Of a stretch of 64,000 bases of DNA, positions 36,790 to 47,449 are shown one piece after another (within the stretch, counting starts at the first letter, position 1; each line of letters opens with the position of its first letter). Under the pieces are notes generated by a model that was given only the letters and a program-made list of their open reading frames with translations, made no database searches and had not been told where the DNA came from. Made by a program: the position numbers and the translations under genes. This DNA comes from Distichodus sexfasciatus (lineage: Eukaryota > Chordata > Actinopteri > Characiformes > Distichodontidae), in contig JAVGVS010000288.1 of NCBI GenBank assembly GCA_032718565.1, positions 464,310 through 528,309 of the forward strand. Reading direction: 5' to 3'.

Positions 36790-37085
36790 CAGTCTCCCCC
36801 GTGTCTCTCTATTCACTCATCTCATCACGCCCCTCTCATCTTCCTCCCCTGATCTCCCCATTCCTTCTGTCTTCTATTCTCTCTTTTTCTATTTCTCTCT
36901 CTCCCTTCGCCTCTCGCTCCCTCCCCGCCTTTCGCGTCTTTCTTTCTCTCTACTCATTTGAGGGGATTAGACCCTACAGTCTGGCTGTGTTCCCGCTCCT
37001 GCTGCCTGCCCTCAGTGCGCCTGCTTGGGTCTGACCTCCCTCAGCTCCCCCTGACCCTCGCTCCTCCTCCTCTCTTTTCTTCTCC
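36790..37085 (+). repeat. Pyrimidine-rich segment
   Basis: CT-rich stretches broken by unique sequence at 36960-37030. Probably a second, decayed part of the preceding tract. Confidence 0.75.
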
Positions 37086-37954
37086 TCTGAAACAAAGTGG
37101 ATGTGGCGTGCATTCAGGCGGCCTCTGAATTATTAAGAGCTCACGTGAGCTTATTATGCCTTTTCACCACACTCCCAATTACAATCTAATAGACATGGGA
37201 AAAAGGCTATAATTTGGAATTTTATTCCTTGTTATTCATAAACAAATCTGACGATGATTCAGCTTGGTTCGTCGAATTTGTGTTTGTATTGATAGTTGAT
37301 GTTAATGGTACATGTAATCTGGCTTAAAATTTTCTTTATATTTAACCCGTTGGGAAAAAGGACAAAATGGAGCTTTACTTCTACTGCAGTGGATTTTTTA
37401 TTAAATAGCATCACCTTATTAGATACTATCTTAATCAAAAACATTTTGTCGCTTTATTTAAACTTTGATTTTTTTCACACGTAGATAATGATTCTTAAGA
37501 TTTTTGGCAACTATTTACATTAAGAGAACCTTCATAATGCATTTATAAGGCAGTTATTAGTCATTTATAAAAAGCATCAAATTATAAATGAAAGATTCCA
37601 TCTCAGCAGCCTATAACAGCTTTAAATTAAAAATATATCCACTTTAATATATACTAATAGCACGCATTGTTTTTGTATTTATAAGCCTGATATGAGAAGT
37701 TTTCATAATACCTTTTAATGAGCAAATACCTTTTAATGCAATAACATCTTAAATAAACGTTTGCTTTTAGAAGTATGTTGGAGGTCTAACGTGGATTTAA
37801 ATACTTCATGCTGTGCGTAATAAAAACAGCTTGATGCAAGTTTAGTTATATTTCATAGCTTAGTTACATAGATGATTGGTATAAACTGCAACAGCAGGTT
37901 AGCCTTCCGTTGTTTCTACTGTTTTCTATGCTTCTGTGTTCGCAGGGCTTCTTC

Positions 37955-38200
37955 GCTGTCTTCGCTTCTCCCACCGGCCCAAAAAGCATGCACTATAGCT
38001 TGATTGGCGAATCTAATTGGACCCCATAATGTGTGATTGTGTGAGTGTGATTGTTTGTGCCCTGCAGTGTGTTGGCGCCTGCCCAGGGTCGGTCCCCGCC
38101 TTGCGCCTGTAAGCTCCCGGGATAGGCTCTGGTCCGCCGCCATGATCCCAGTTGGGATTCAGTGGTTGGGATAATGAATGAATGAATGAATGAATGAATG
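37955..38200 (+). mobile_element. tRNA-derived SINE-2, 3' portion
   Basis: It starts TTCTCCCACCGGCCCAAAAA near the GTTTCCTCCCACAG position of 26737-27093, contains GTGCCCTGCAGTGTGTTGG and GGGATAGGCTCTGG, and ends with an expanded (TGAA)n, AATGAATGAATGAATGAATG. Confidence 0.82.
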
Positions 38201-38229
38201 CAACAAGAATATGAAATTCTGTCTGTAGT

Positions 38230-38273
38230 AATTATATTGATCGATTAATATCGAATATCATATCGCCCAGCTC
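38230..38273. mobile_element. hAT-like right-end fragment
   Basis: ATCATATCGCCCAGCTCTTA resembles the inverted end of TAGGGCTGGGCGATATG elements. No partner was found. Confidence 0.4.
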
Positions 38274-38979
38274 TTAATTTCCACAGTTCAGACCTACACT
38301 ATTGAAATTTTATCTCACATGATTACACCTACACCTTTTAACACATACAGAGCTCAAATTTCACTCACAAGGGTGTCACTGCACTGTGTTAAGTATGAAC
38401 GCACACCAACTGCTGACTGTGTAGCAGTCCTACGACATAAACAAAGCTTCCTCCTTCACATATGTCTTTTTAAAGGAGATCAGATCAGTTTGAGCCACAC
38501 TTCAGATTCAGATATTGTTTGCACTTGCACGCCTAAAATTGTATAAATGATCCTAATTCCTGTAATGACACGGTCGCTCATATAAAATCTAGCTTCCCTA
38601 CTTATATCAAACCACACTGAGCTGACATACTGGTTTACATGTGAGTGAATATATATGCAGCCAAGTCAACCTGAGCACTAACCCCAGCGCCTGCTTAAAC
38701 GTTAACTCTGCGCGACCGTAGTGAGACGTTGTCTCGTGGTGGTTATGGCTTGTTTTGCACAGCACAGATGAGCTTGTCTTCAGGTCTAATATCTGTGCTG
38801 TCTTTGTTCTTGTCCGCCCCTGGGATTGATGGGTATCGGGCCGCTTTGCAGTGAGGTCACCGTGAGGTTTAGGAAGTCCTGATACCCCCGATGCTGTCCA
38901 ACCAATAGCGGATTTAGAAGAGCGGGTGGGGTGGGGGCTAGACAGTTGGGCTGATTGTGAGGAATTACAGTTCCTCCCC

Positions 38980-39786
38980 ACTCCCTCGATTCTGTCCCTG
39001 TCACTTTGGCCTGATGGGGGTATGTCCAGACAGACTGGTGTCTCCTACTGGGAGAGAGATGGGTGTGTAGGGTGGGGGGCTATAGAGGCAAGAAGGAATG
39101 AGGAGGGGCAAAAAGGAGTCAGAGGAGGACTGGGGTGGGGGGAGGTTATATGCCTGCATGCCTCGGGCGCTTCCACCTGGTTGGTGGTCCCTTTTTCCTA
39201 CTCCTTTTTTCGTGGTCTAGTGCTTCGCCTCGTGTGTGTGTTTGTGTGTTCATCTGTTCGTGCGGCTATTCGTATTTGAGATTATGTGTACATATTTTGT
39301 GTTTTTATGTGCAGGCTGGTGAAAATTCAAACAACAACACCGACATTCAGAACCTCTAATTATGCACTCTTACGTCAGAAAATATCTACAGGGAAAGAAT
39401 ATACATAACAAACCTTGTTCTATGACCTAGGTGACCTATGTGCGAGGGCAGAATCCCTACCAATGAACCTAAAAATACAACACAATACAAAACGATGTAG
39501 TGATATTGATTTGAGATCATATCGTCCAGCCCTGGTGTGAGTTCCTGCATGTGTCTGCGTGTGTTTTTGTGGGTCTGTGTGCTATGTCTGTTTGTGTGTT
39601 CACCTTTTAAAAAAAGTAGTCTCTGAATCTTTTGTGTGTGAGCTCAGCAAGGGGGTCGGGAAGTACCAATGAGCTTAAAGCCTTCCCTCCCTCAACCCCC
39701 CTCTGAACTGCTATCACTGTCTCTGAAGGGTTAATGGTCCAGTGAACAGTCCCTCAGGTTATGTGTTCTTTTTCTCTTCTTCTTTC

Positions 39787-39823
<37 letters not shown>

Positions 39824-40460
39824 CTCAGTGATTTGAGATGAACAGACAGGATGGCTGGCCATAGACACTGGAGCTCAGTTGTGTCTTTCTGTGTGTTGTT
39901 TGTCTCATTGTTCCCGACCATGGCTTCATTACCCAGACTCCTCTCTCGGCCTGCAGCCGGGCCAGGCAAGGAGGAGTCTAAGAGGGTCGACCTGCTGTTC
40001 CCTGCTGGCTAATCGCCCACTGGTGGCCAGTTCATCATTGTCACATACTTCTAAGTCCTGAGTTCTGTGGTAGCCAAGCAACCACACCCAGACCAAATGT
40101 GAAAGTCGTGGTTGGGCGCCGGGCCGGTGTGGTTCAGGTTCAGGTTCTCAGGTTCAGGTGTGAGGGAGGGAGATGAAGCTGTGTGTTGTTGCTCTAATTA
40201 TGCTGTTGTTTAGGGATCATGGGCTTGTGTATGGTGGTGCTAAATGCTGAGACTAGCACTGGAAATAGATCTAATGTTCAGAGCGCACCTGTTCACTGGT
40301 AATGTGAGGCGTGTGTGTGTGTGTGTGTGTTTTTGAGTGTGTGTGTGTGTGTATATGTATATATACAGTTAGATGTATGTTAATGTGCCTGCATTTTGTT
40401 CCTTCCTATCTACTGTATATATGTGTGTAGAAGTATGTGTGTCATATGTGTATATGTGCT
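38980..40460. other. Intron, low-complexity and unassigned
   Basis: There is a CA/AC run at 39789-39820, short TG runs at 40310-40355 and G-rich pieces at 39060-39150. The remainder shows no repeat similarity. Confidence 0.5.
39490..39533. mobile_element. hAT-like right-end fragment
   Basis: GATCATATCGTCCAGCCCTG resembles the inverted end of the same type as family F. No left end was found. Confidence 0.4.
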
Positions 40461-40464
40461 GTAG

Positions 40465-40687
40465 CAGGGGTTCCGTCCCAGGCACCGCCAGTCAAACTAA
40501 GCAGTAGTCTGCCTATCAAGGTCTTTGTGTGTGTGTGTGTGGATGGGGATTATGTGTATTTTTTCTATTATTTTATTTAGCTATTTACAATAAATTGATT
40601 ATTCATAAAGATGCCCATGATTTCAGTAGTGAAACTTGTTATAGACCACCTTCAGTGCTGTGGTGGACCACTGGTTGAAAACCCCTG
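40465..40687. mobile_element. Charlie-like hAT element (about 223 bp)
   Basis: The left end CAGGGGTTCCGTCCCAG and right end GTGGACCACTGGTTGAAAAC then CCCTG form inverted repeats (CAGGGGTTYYSWMCC). The 8-bp flanks (TGCTGTAG and TGTTAGGA) are only partly alike. TG runs lie to its left. Confidence 0.6.
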
Positions 40688-40974
40688 TGTTAGGAGCCTC
40701 CATTCATGTAGCATTTTAAAGATTGATTAAAAAGTATGTTAATATTATATTGCCTGGTATTTTTTCAGACGCATAGGTAAAGGTTTTTCCTAAGATTTGT
40801 TATGTGTATTTAAGACCCCCACTATAATTCAGTTAAAAATAAAAGTATATATTCACATGTTGTTTGAACAATGGCACAGTTTATTAATTTTAATAAATGA
40901 GTCAAAAACACAAACAGTGGGTTGCAGTGTTGCCCCTAGAGGATCTAACTACTTGGTGACAAATGGGCAACAGC

Positions 40975-41199
40975 AGGCAATTGGTAGCGAACGTTAGGGG
41001 AGTTGTCCCAGAAAGGACCGTAAAGTTACCACTGAGGCACTCATGAGCAAGGTACCGTATATAAGCACTGCTCCCCGGGCGCTGCACATGTTAGCTGCCC
41101 ACTGCTCGCTCATGGATGGGCCAAACGAGAGGTGACATTGGTTGTGTGTGTGCTGTGCCAAGCATGGTGTTCCCAGTGATAAACAGTCATTCACTTTAA
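40975..41199 (+). mobile_element. tRNA-derived SINE-1, diverged
   Basis: GCAATTGGTAGCGAACGTTA is a damaged tRNA-like head. It continues ACCGTAAAGTTACCACTGAG, CTCATGAGCAAGGTACCGTA, CACTGCTCCCCGGGCGCTG and GTTAGCTGCCCACTGCTC, and ends GATAAACAGTCATTCACTTT. Confidence 0.82.
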
Positions 41200-41599
41200 A
41201 GTGGGCTGTGTGTTATGTTGATGAAATAACACTTATTATTAGGGCTTTACCGCTTAGGGGTTTCAGGTATCACAAACACACTGAAATGTCCTGTGGTTGA
41301 AATGGTCTAAGTGAGTGTTCTAACAATTGTGTTGAATTCTTTAAACAGTCCCACAGCCTTCTTCTTACAGTGATACCAACCGGCCACTTTGGCTGTTGCG
41401 ACACCCTGACAATGCCACTCTGTAAAACAATGACTCAGACGAGCGGTGAAAAGCTGCCAGACTATCAATACCTATTACACCAGTGATACCAGACTATTAG
41501 TACATATTTCAGAGAAATCACAATGCAACAAACTTTTGTTTTTGGAGCAAAAACAATTAAAAAATTAAATCCGTAACGCCCTTTAGATAAATAAATAAT

Positions 41600-41602
41600 G
41601 TG

Positions 41603-41634
<32 letters not shown>

Positions 41635-41851
41635 TACATATGTTGTATATATGTATATATATGTATGTACATATATATATGTATGTGTGTATATATATGT
41701 ATCTATAAATGTATATATGTATGTATATGTATGTATGTATGTATGTATATATATATATACAGTATGTGTATATATGTATATATGTGTGTGTGTGTGTATA
41801 TATGTATGTGTGTATATATATATATATATAGATGATAGCTAGATAGATAGC

Positions 41852-41891
<40 letters not shown>

Positions 41892-41906
41892 GATAGATAG
41901 ATAGAT
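41600..41906. repeat. Compound microsatellite: TA/TG followed by (GATA)n
   Basis: 41600-41831 is TATATA/TGTATG with variants. 41835-41906 is a GATA/GATAGATAG run (Bkm-like), with interrupting CTAGATAGATAG. The open frames over it, made of Tyr/Ile/Val/Cys, are spurious. Confidence 0.95.
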
Positions 41907-41999
41907 AATGATAGAAAATGTACTATATTGTATGATACTTAATATCATGATGTGAGATGTTGGTCAAGTATCAAACTACCCTGGATTGTCAAGCCCTGG

Positions 42000-43390
42000 A
42001 TTGGATTTTCAGATTTATTAACTGTAACGAGCAATCAATACACCAAAATAACAAAGTGTGGGTCTATGTGTGTTAGGTGTACTTTGCTTTTTTTAAGTTA
42101 AGGGATCCCATTGTTTAGTATATCTGTATTAAAATAGATTTCCACCATTATCTGTACTCAGTAAAATGTTGAAAGGGCACAATAAAATCTGTTGTTGCTG
42201 AGGTTGATTTTAATATCACATAAAACAAGTTTCCAAACAAACGCGTTGAATATTTGAAGTAGCCAACATTTAATACAAGAAACGCAACACATTTCTTCAC
42301 TACTTAATGCTGGAGCAAATGACGAGTAATAAAGAGAATTATCATCTGCACCTGAAGTGAACACATGCTTGTAAAGTCATCATAGCAGCATAATCTATTA
42401 GTAGTGGAATCCAGAGATGTCTGAGGCTTGTCAATGAGCAATGAGATGTTGCCTTGACCACCAGCCACCTTGTGAATGTTCGGGACGCCACATGGTGCAT
42501 GATTAATGTCCGTCTTTGTGTGAAGCGTTTCAGAATGTCAGATTATCACCGTGGTGTCGTGCATTGACCTCCATCACGCCAGGTGTTTAGCTTCGAGCCA
42601 TCGACTACCGGAGAGATGCGCTGATAAGCAGATTGCTGTCACATTTCTGCTATTGGTAATGCTGACTTATCTCTCTCCTGCGAGTGTAGCTGGCCTTTTT
42701 TAATTACTGGTATTTGCTTGAAGCTTTTTACACACAGGGAAAATATTTTTATTATTTACAAATGATAATCATGTTTACTGGTGCGACATATCGACATCTT
42801 CTCAACGCTAAGGTGACATTAGGTCAGGTGTGTAAGTGGAGGAGGAGATTTCTGCTTTGTGAGGACTTTAAATATGGTGGTAGTAAGTAAACAATGCTTT
42901 TATCAAAAAGGTTAAAAAGTGATGATTTGCTGATGGTTTATGCGGTCGGGGTGGGGTTAAGGTTAGGTGTAGCTATAGTAAGATTTACATCTAGACATCA
43001 CAAAGATAGCAAGGCACGACGGGGTGTGTGTGTGTGTGTGTGTGGTTGCCTTAGTGTAGCGTGACTTGGCAGTCGGTCATCAGGTAATTTGAGAGGCCTC
43101 GTAATAACGCTATTTCTCCAGTAGCTGCTAATGAATATGAACGCCCACCATGTCAGCTGCCACATGTTCCCCTCAACCTCTCCCTCTCCTCCGCTGTGTG
43201 TGTGTGTGCAGGTTTGTCTCTGTGGTCAGACACCTCAGTAAAGGGTTGGTCAGCTCCACTCGTCTCCTACAAAAGCCCTCAGCCGGAGAGACGGTGGAGA
43301 AGCCTTGTGATAGTGTCAGGAAAAGCAGTTCAATCTCTCCTCTAAGGCTGGACATTTGACCTTTTTAATCTGCTCGCTAGCCACAGAAAG
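42000..43390. other. Intron, no element recognised
   Basis: No match to any family in the window except a short TG run at 43024-43043. Moderate complexity at 42400-42720 and 43060-43160. Confidence 0.45.
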
Positions 43391-43396
43391 AAGGGG

Positions 43397-43398
<2 letters not shown>

Positions 43399-43432
<34 letters not shown>
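43399..43432 (+). repeat. (CA)n microsatellite
   Basis: About 16 AC units. Confidence 0.95.
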
Positions 43433-43433
<1 letters not shown>

Positions 43434-43614
43434 TCTTAAGGCAGCCTTTTGCATGCTTATGAGAGGGGCTGAAAGCCTTCAGATGTCCTGCATATGGGTG
43501 CAATTAGGATTTGTTGTGTTTCCAGACTCTGAAGTAGCTCCTCTGTTCTTCCTGCTTGTAAATCCATCCAGTGCTCCCAAACATTTGCAAACATCTGATC
43601 CGTAGCGGAGGCAG

Positions 43615-43696
43615 GAGGAGGGAGGGAGGGAGGGACTCCATCCCTCTCCATTTCTCTCTCTCCTCTCTCTTTCTCTCTCTCTCTCTCTGTCTCTCT

Positions 43697-43736
<40 letters not shown>

Positions 43737-43753
43737 TTCCATCCCTCTCCATT

Positions 43754-43796
<43 letters not shown>

Positions 43797-43944
43797 TCTC
43801 TCTCTCTCCATCCCGCTCTCTCTCTCTCCATCCCTCTTTCTCTCTCTCCATCCCTCTCCATTTCTCTCTCTCCTCTCTCTTTCTCTCTCTCTCTGTCTCT
43901 CTCTCTCTCCCGCTCGCTCTCGCTCTCGCTCTCGCTCTCTCTCG

Positions 43945-43982
<38 letters not shown>

Positions 43983-44870
43983 CTCTCGCTCGCTTTCTGG
44001 CTCTCTCGCTCTCTCTCTCTCTCGCTCTCACTCTCTCGCTCTCTCTCACTTTCTCGCTCTCTCTCACTCTCTCGCTCTCTCTCACTCTCTCGCTCTCTCT
44101 CTTGCGCTCTCTCGCGCTCCCTCTCGCACTCTCTTGCTCTCTCTCTCTCGCTCACTCTCTCTCGCTTTCTCGCTCTCTCTCTCGCTCGCTTTCTCGCTCT
44201 CTCTCTCTCGCTCGCTTTCTTGCTCGCTCTCTCTCGCTCGCTTCTCGCTCTCTCTCGCGCGCTCTCGCTCGTGCGCTCTCGCTCTCTCTTGCGCTCGCTT
44301 TCTCACTCTCTCGCGCGCTCGCTTTCTCGCTCTCTCTCGCGCTTGCTTTCTCGCTCTCTCGCGCTCTCTCTCTCTCGCTCTCTCTCTCGCTCTTTCTCGC
44401 GCTCTCTTGCTCTCTCGCTCTCTCTCTCTCTCTCTCACACTCTCTCTCTCTCTCTCTCTCTCTCCTTTCTTCAGGTCCTCTCTCCATTGCTCTCAGTTAC
44501 ATTTTTCATTTTTCATACAGTTTTCTATTTGACTCTTTATCTTCCTTCTCTTTTCTCTGTCCTTTTTTCCACTCTTTTCTGTTTCATTCTTTCTTTCTCT
44601 GTCTCCCTCCCTCTGTCCCTCAGTCATTTCTCTCATTCCTATTTTCCTTTGCGCTCTCTCTCTCTCTCTCTCTCTCGCTCTCGCTCTCTCTTTCCTCCAT
44701 CCACTTTGCTTCATGTTCTCACTCCACTGCTATCACACACCTTTGACTGTCACTCACATTTCCATCTATTCCTCTGTTCCTCGTTCACTCAATCCTTTTT
44801 CCCCTCTTGTCTGTCTCTCATATCGAGACGTATTCTCTCTCTCTCCCTCTTTCCTTCTTTCCCCAGGTGT
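43615..44870 (+). repeat. Giant polypyrimidine (CT)n tract with CGCTCT interruptions
   Basis: About 1.25 kb. Pure CT runs first alternate with CATCCCTCTCCATTTCTC; later CTCG and CGCTCGCTTTCTCG units are tandemly repeated (43905-44470). The right part (44470-44870) decays into mixed pyrimidine-rich text. Long Ser/Leu/Arg open frames (up to 391 codons) here are artefacts. Confidence 0.94.
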
Positions 44871-45099
44871 GCGTTTTCATAGGCCGTCCCTCTATGATTT
44901 CCCTCTACTGCTAGAACACGTCTGCTTTGTTGAAGGCAGAGTATTCGCCACTGCCTGTCGTCGGATCTGTTGACCAATTACTGGCCTCCGGGTCGATACG
45001 GGGCGTGCTTCACACACACATGTCCTGATGGAAAGGGCATGCAGAATCTCACCAAGCACAACACTCGCACACACCGATAAAACCAGCGCCAGTGTTTAG

Positions 45100-45480
45100 T
45101 CACAGTAGAGGACGCCACGGCCGAGATCAAACAGACTTCCTGCCAGCAGTGTTTGTAGAGCGGCGCTCGCAGCTCAGCGTTGTGGCCGACTGCCGCGTCA
45201 CTGTTTACTCCGAGGCAAGACGGACGCTAATCTCTCTCTTTCTTTCCTGTCACCCTTCGGAGGCGAGGCCCCGCTCCCGGCCGCCGGGGCCTGAATTAGA
45301 TCACGAGGCCTCCAGATGGCTCCAATTGAATTATTTAGCGCAGGAGAAAACCAATTCGGCTCCGCCGCAAATATAGAGGACGGGGCGAAATGCCGTCTGC
45401 GGCACTGTTTGTGTTCTTCGTTTTTTTTTTCTCGTTTTGTTTTTTAACGGGAGCTCCGGGTGGGTAGACGGCCGCCCGTA
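45100..45480. promoter_or_regulatory. CpG-rich, repeat-poor segment (putative regulatory)
   Basis: Frequent CpGs (GAGCGGCGCTCGCAGC, CCGCTCCCGGCCGCCGGGG) with a homeodomain-like TTGAATTATTTAG at 45326. No repeat similarity. Function unknown. Confidence 0.22.
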
Positions 45481-45510
45481 AAAGGTCACAGGGAAGGGTT
45501 ACTCTGTGTG

Positions 45511-45532
45511 TGTGTGTGTGTGTGTGTGTTTT
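45511..45532 (+). repeat. (TG)n microsatellite
   Basis: About 12 TG units. Confidence 0.9.
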
Positions 45533-45939
45533 CGTTTTTGTGGGTTGAGTTCTGTAGAGAGACATGAACAATGAGGGCTGGCCTTCCTCAATGTCCATTC
45601 AGATGCCCACTACAAACAGAAGCCCAAACATGTCTGACAGCACCAAGGTGGCGATTTCATTGTGGTGCTGATGAAAAATGTGTGTTGGGTTTTCGAGAAC
45701 GTTCCCCTCGAGAACCCTTGAGGACGGGCATTTGTCAGGGCAGCGTCCTTCCATTCGTGCAGGGTTAGAGACAAGCGATGAATCGTTGTGCCGATTTTAT
45801 CAGTCGATATGAACTATTCGATGATAAGTCTGTGTCTGCACTTCTGTTGGCTGTCGAATGCCGAAAAATGAATGAAAAGCCGGGAAGTGGATTATTGTTA
45901 TTGCTATTGTTAAGATGTTTGCATTTTTCATACATTTGA

Positions 45940-46115
45940 AAAACAAAAAAAATACTGATTTTTCTTTTTTGGAGACCAGATTAATTTTGAAGACCTTTTC
46001 TCTCATATAAGACCAAAAAAGAAAAATCGATATTTTTGATGTTTTTCAACATAATCAGCCCATATCTAAATAAATAGAACGCCGACTTCCGACTCATTAC
46101 GGCAGATCGGGTCAC
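45940..46115 (-). mobile_element. Unclassified repeat, family E copy 2
   Basis: It is the reverse of 13835-13960, sharing TCATATAAGACCAAAAAAGA, TATTTTTGATGTTTTTCAAC and GACTTCCGACTCATTACGGC. It ends with GGGTCACAAATA, a tail like the ends of family D. Confidence 0.6.
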
Positions 46116-46139
46116 AAATATAACGCAACAGTATTCTCT

Positions 46140-46290
46140 GTACTTACACCCATGTGGTGTTGCGGTGACTACTGCAAACCCTCATCCAAACCATGAAAAA
46201 ATATTGTCGTAACAGCGTATTTTGCGACACCAAAATATGAAAAGATAGAGGTTTTAATTTCGCCGTCCAATATATTTTGTCATATCACAT
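46140..46290. mobile_element. Family F fragment
   Basis: GGTGACTACTGCAAACCCTC and GAGGTTTTAATTTCGCCGTC match 25590-25650. Truncated, without termini. Confidence 0.55.
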
Positions 46291-46299
46291 CGTCATGAA

Positions 46300-46967
46300 A
46301 AGACATGTAAATACTATTCTTCAAGATTAAATTAATAAAAACCAGGAAAATAGAAGTTTGAATGCAGAAATTTAATAAAGGCTCAAGACTTTATATTTAA
46401 ATATATGAAAAGTTTAGTTCCAAAACGCTGTAAATACACAAGTGTTAAACTGAGAAAAAAAGTGTTTTCTTTCCCAACAAAGTGGTTGCATAAAAACCAC
46501 TATTTTCTGTTTCAAACTCCAATATTTCATCATGAGTTTGAAATAACAAAAAAAATTAAATCCATATTTTGATTTTTTTAAAAACATTTATTAAACAAAC
46601 AGACATTTCTTTTCCGAAATGCAGTACATCCACGACACGTTTTCCCCCCAAATGCAATAAATCCACTTCAGCAACAAAAAAAAGCTAATTTTCTGTATGA
46701 AAATGAGCAAAAATATAAATAACAAAAATAACAAGGAAAAATTATCTATACATATGACAAGCCCCAAACTTGGACATCACTTATATTGGAGCACAGATTT
46801 TTTTAAAATACATTCATCTTTCCCAAATTGCTTTCATCTCATTCCCGCAGATGAAACGAGCACTGGCTCATCGATACCATCAAAGCTGTCCATTTAATAT
46901 CATGTTTGAAATCAAACTCTTCATATATTGTATTGGACGTTGTTGTGCTTTTGAAACTTATGTTTTA
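46300..46967. other. AT-rich intron, no element recognised
   Basis: Long A-rich and AT-rich stretches with poly-A interruptions. No similarity noticed. Confidence 0.4.
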
Positions 46968-47442
46968 GGGTGTTTTCACATATAGTCCTCTTTAAAGGAA
47001 CCGAACTCAGTCCTCTAGAAGTGGTCCAAAAAGTGGACCAACAGAAAGGGAACTCGGTTCTTTTGATGTTCACACTGGGCATTCGTTTGAAAGGGGACTC
47101 GGTTATCTTTCTGCTCCAGTTCAGCTCAGATGGGGCCTCAGTCCTTTTTCTGTTCATACTTAATTCTTATGGAGCTCTCAGACCTTTACTGCTTTGCATT
47201 CTGGGTAGTTTTTATTATTTTTTTCTTCAAACATAAACTGTCGAAGCGAACCAGGAGCGTTTTGCGTTCATAAGGCGCGAGTTAAACGAACCGGACTGAG
47301 ACCACCTCCCGATGTGATCTCAGTTCGGTTCGTTTCAGAGGGGTCTGAGTTTGTTTGGTGTGTTCACATATACGTAAAAAATGCTGACTAATCGATCTGA
47401 GTTCGCTATGAGGGCTGAAAAGGAACAAATGTGAAAACACCC
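46968..47442. mobile_element. PIF/Harbinger-like non-autonomous element (475 bp)
   Basis: The ends GGGTGTTTTCACATATAG and AACAAATGTGAAAACACCC are inverted repeats. The 3-bp duplication TTA flanks them (46965-46967 and 47443-47445). Further inside, the two halves share motifs around GGAACCGAACTCAG and CGAACCGGACTGAG, so it may form a larger foldback. No coding sequence. Confidence 0.85.
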
Positions 47443-47449
47443 TTAATCT

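Noticed and set aside
41600..41948. Tyr/Ile/Val frames on both strands
   Set aside because: Encoded by TA/TG and GATA microsatellites.
43571..44746. 391-codon frame of Ser/Leu/Arg
   Set aside because: Product of the CT/CTCG repeat; overlapping frames on both strands are similarly long.
44993..45020. L-R-V-D-T-G-coding stretch
   Set aside because: No acceptor AG directly before it and no match beyond the four residues.
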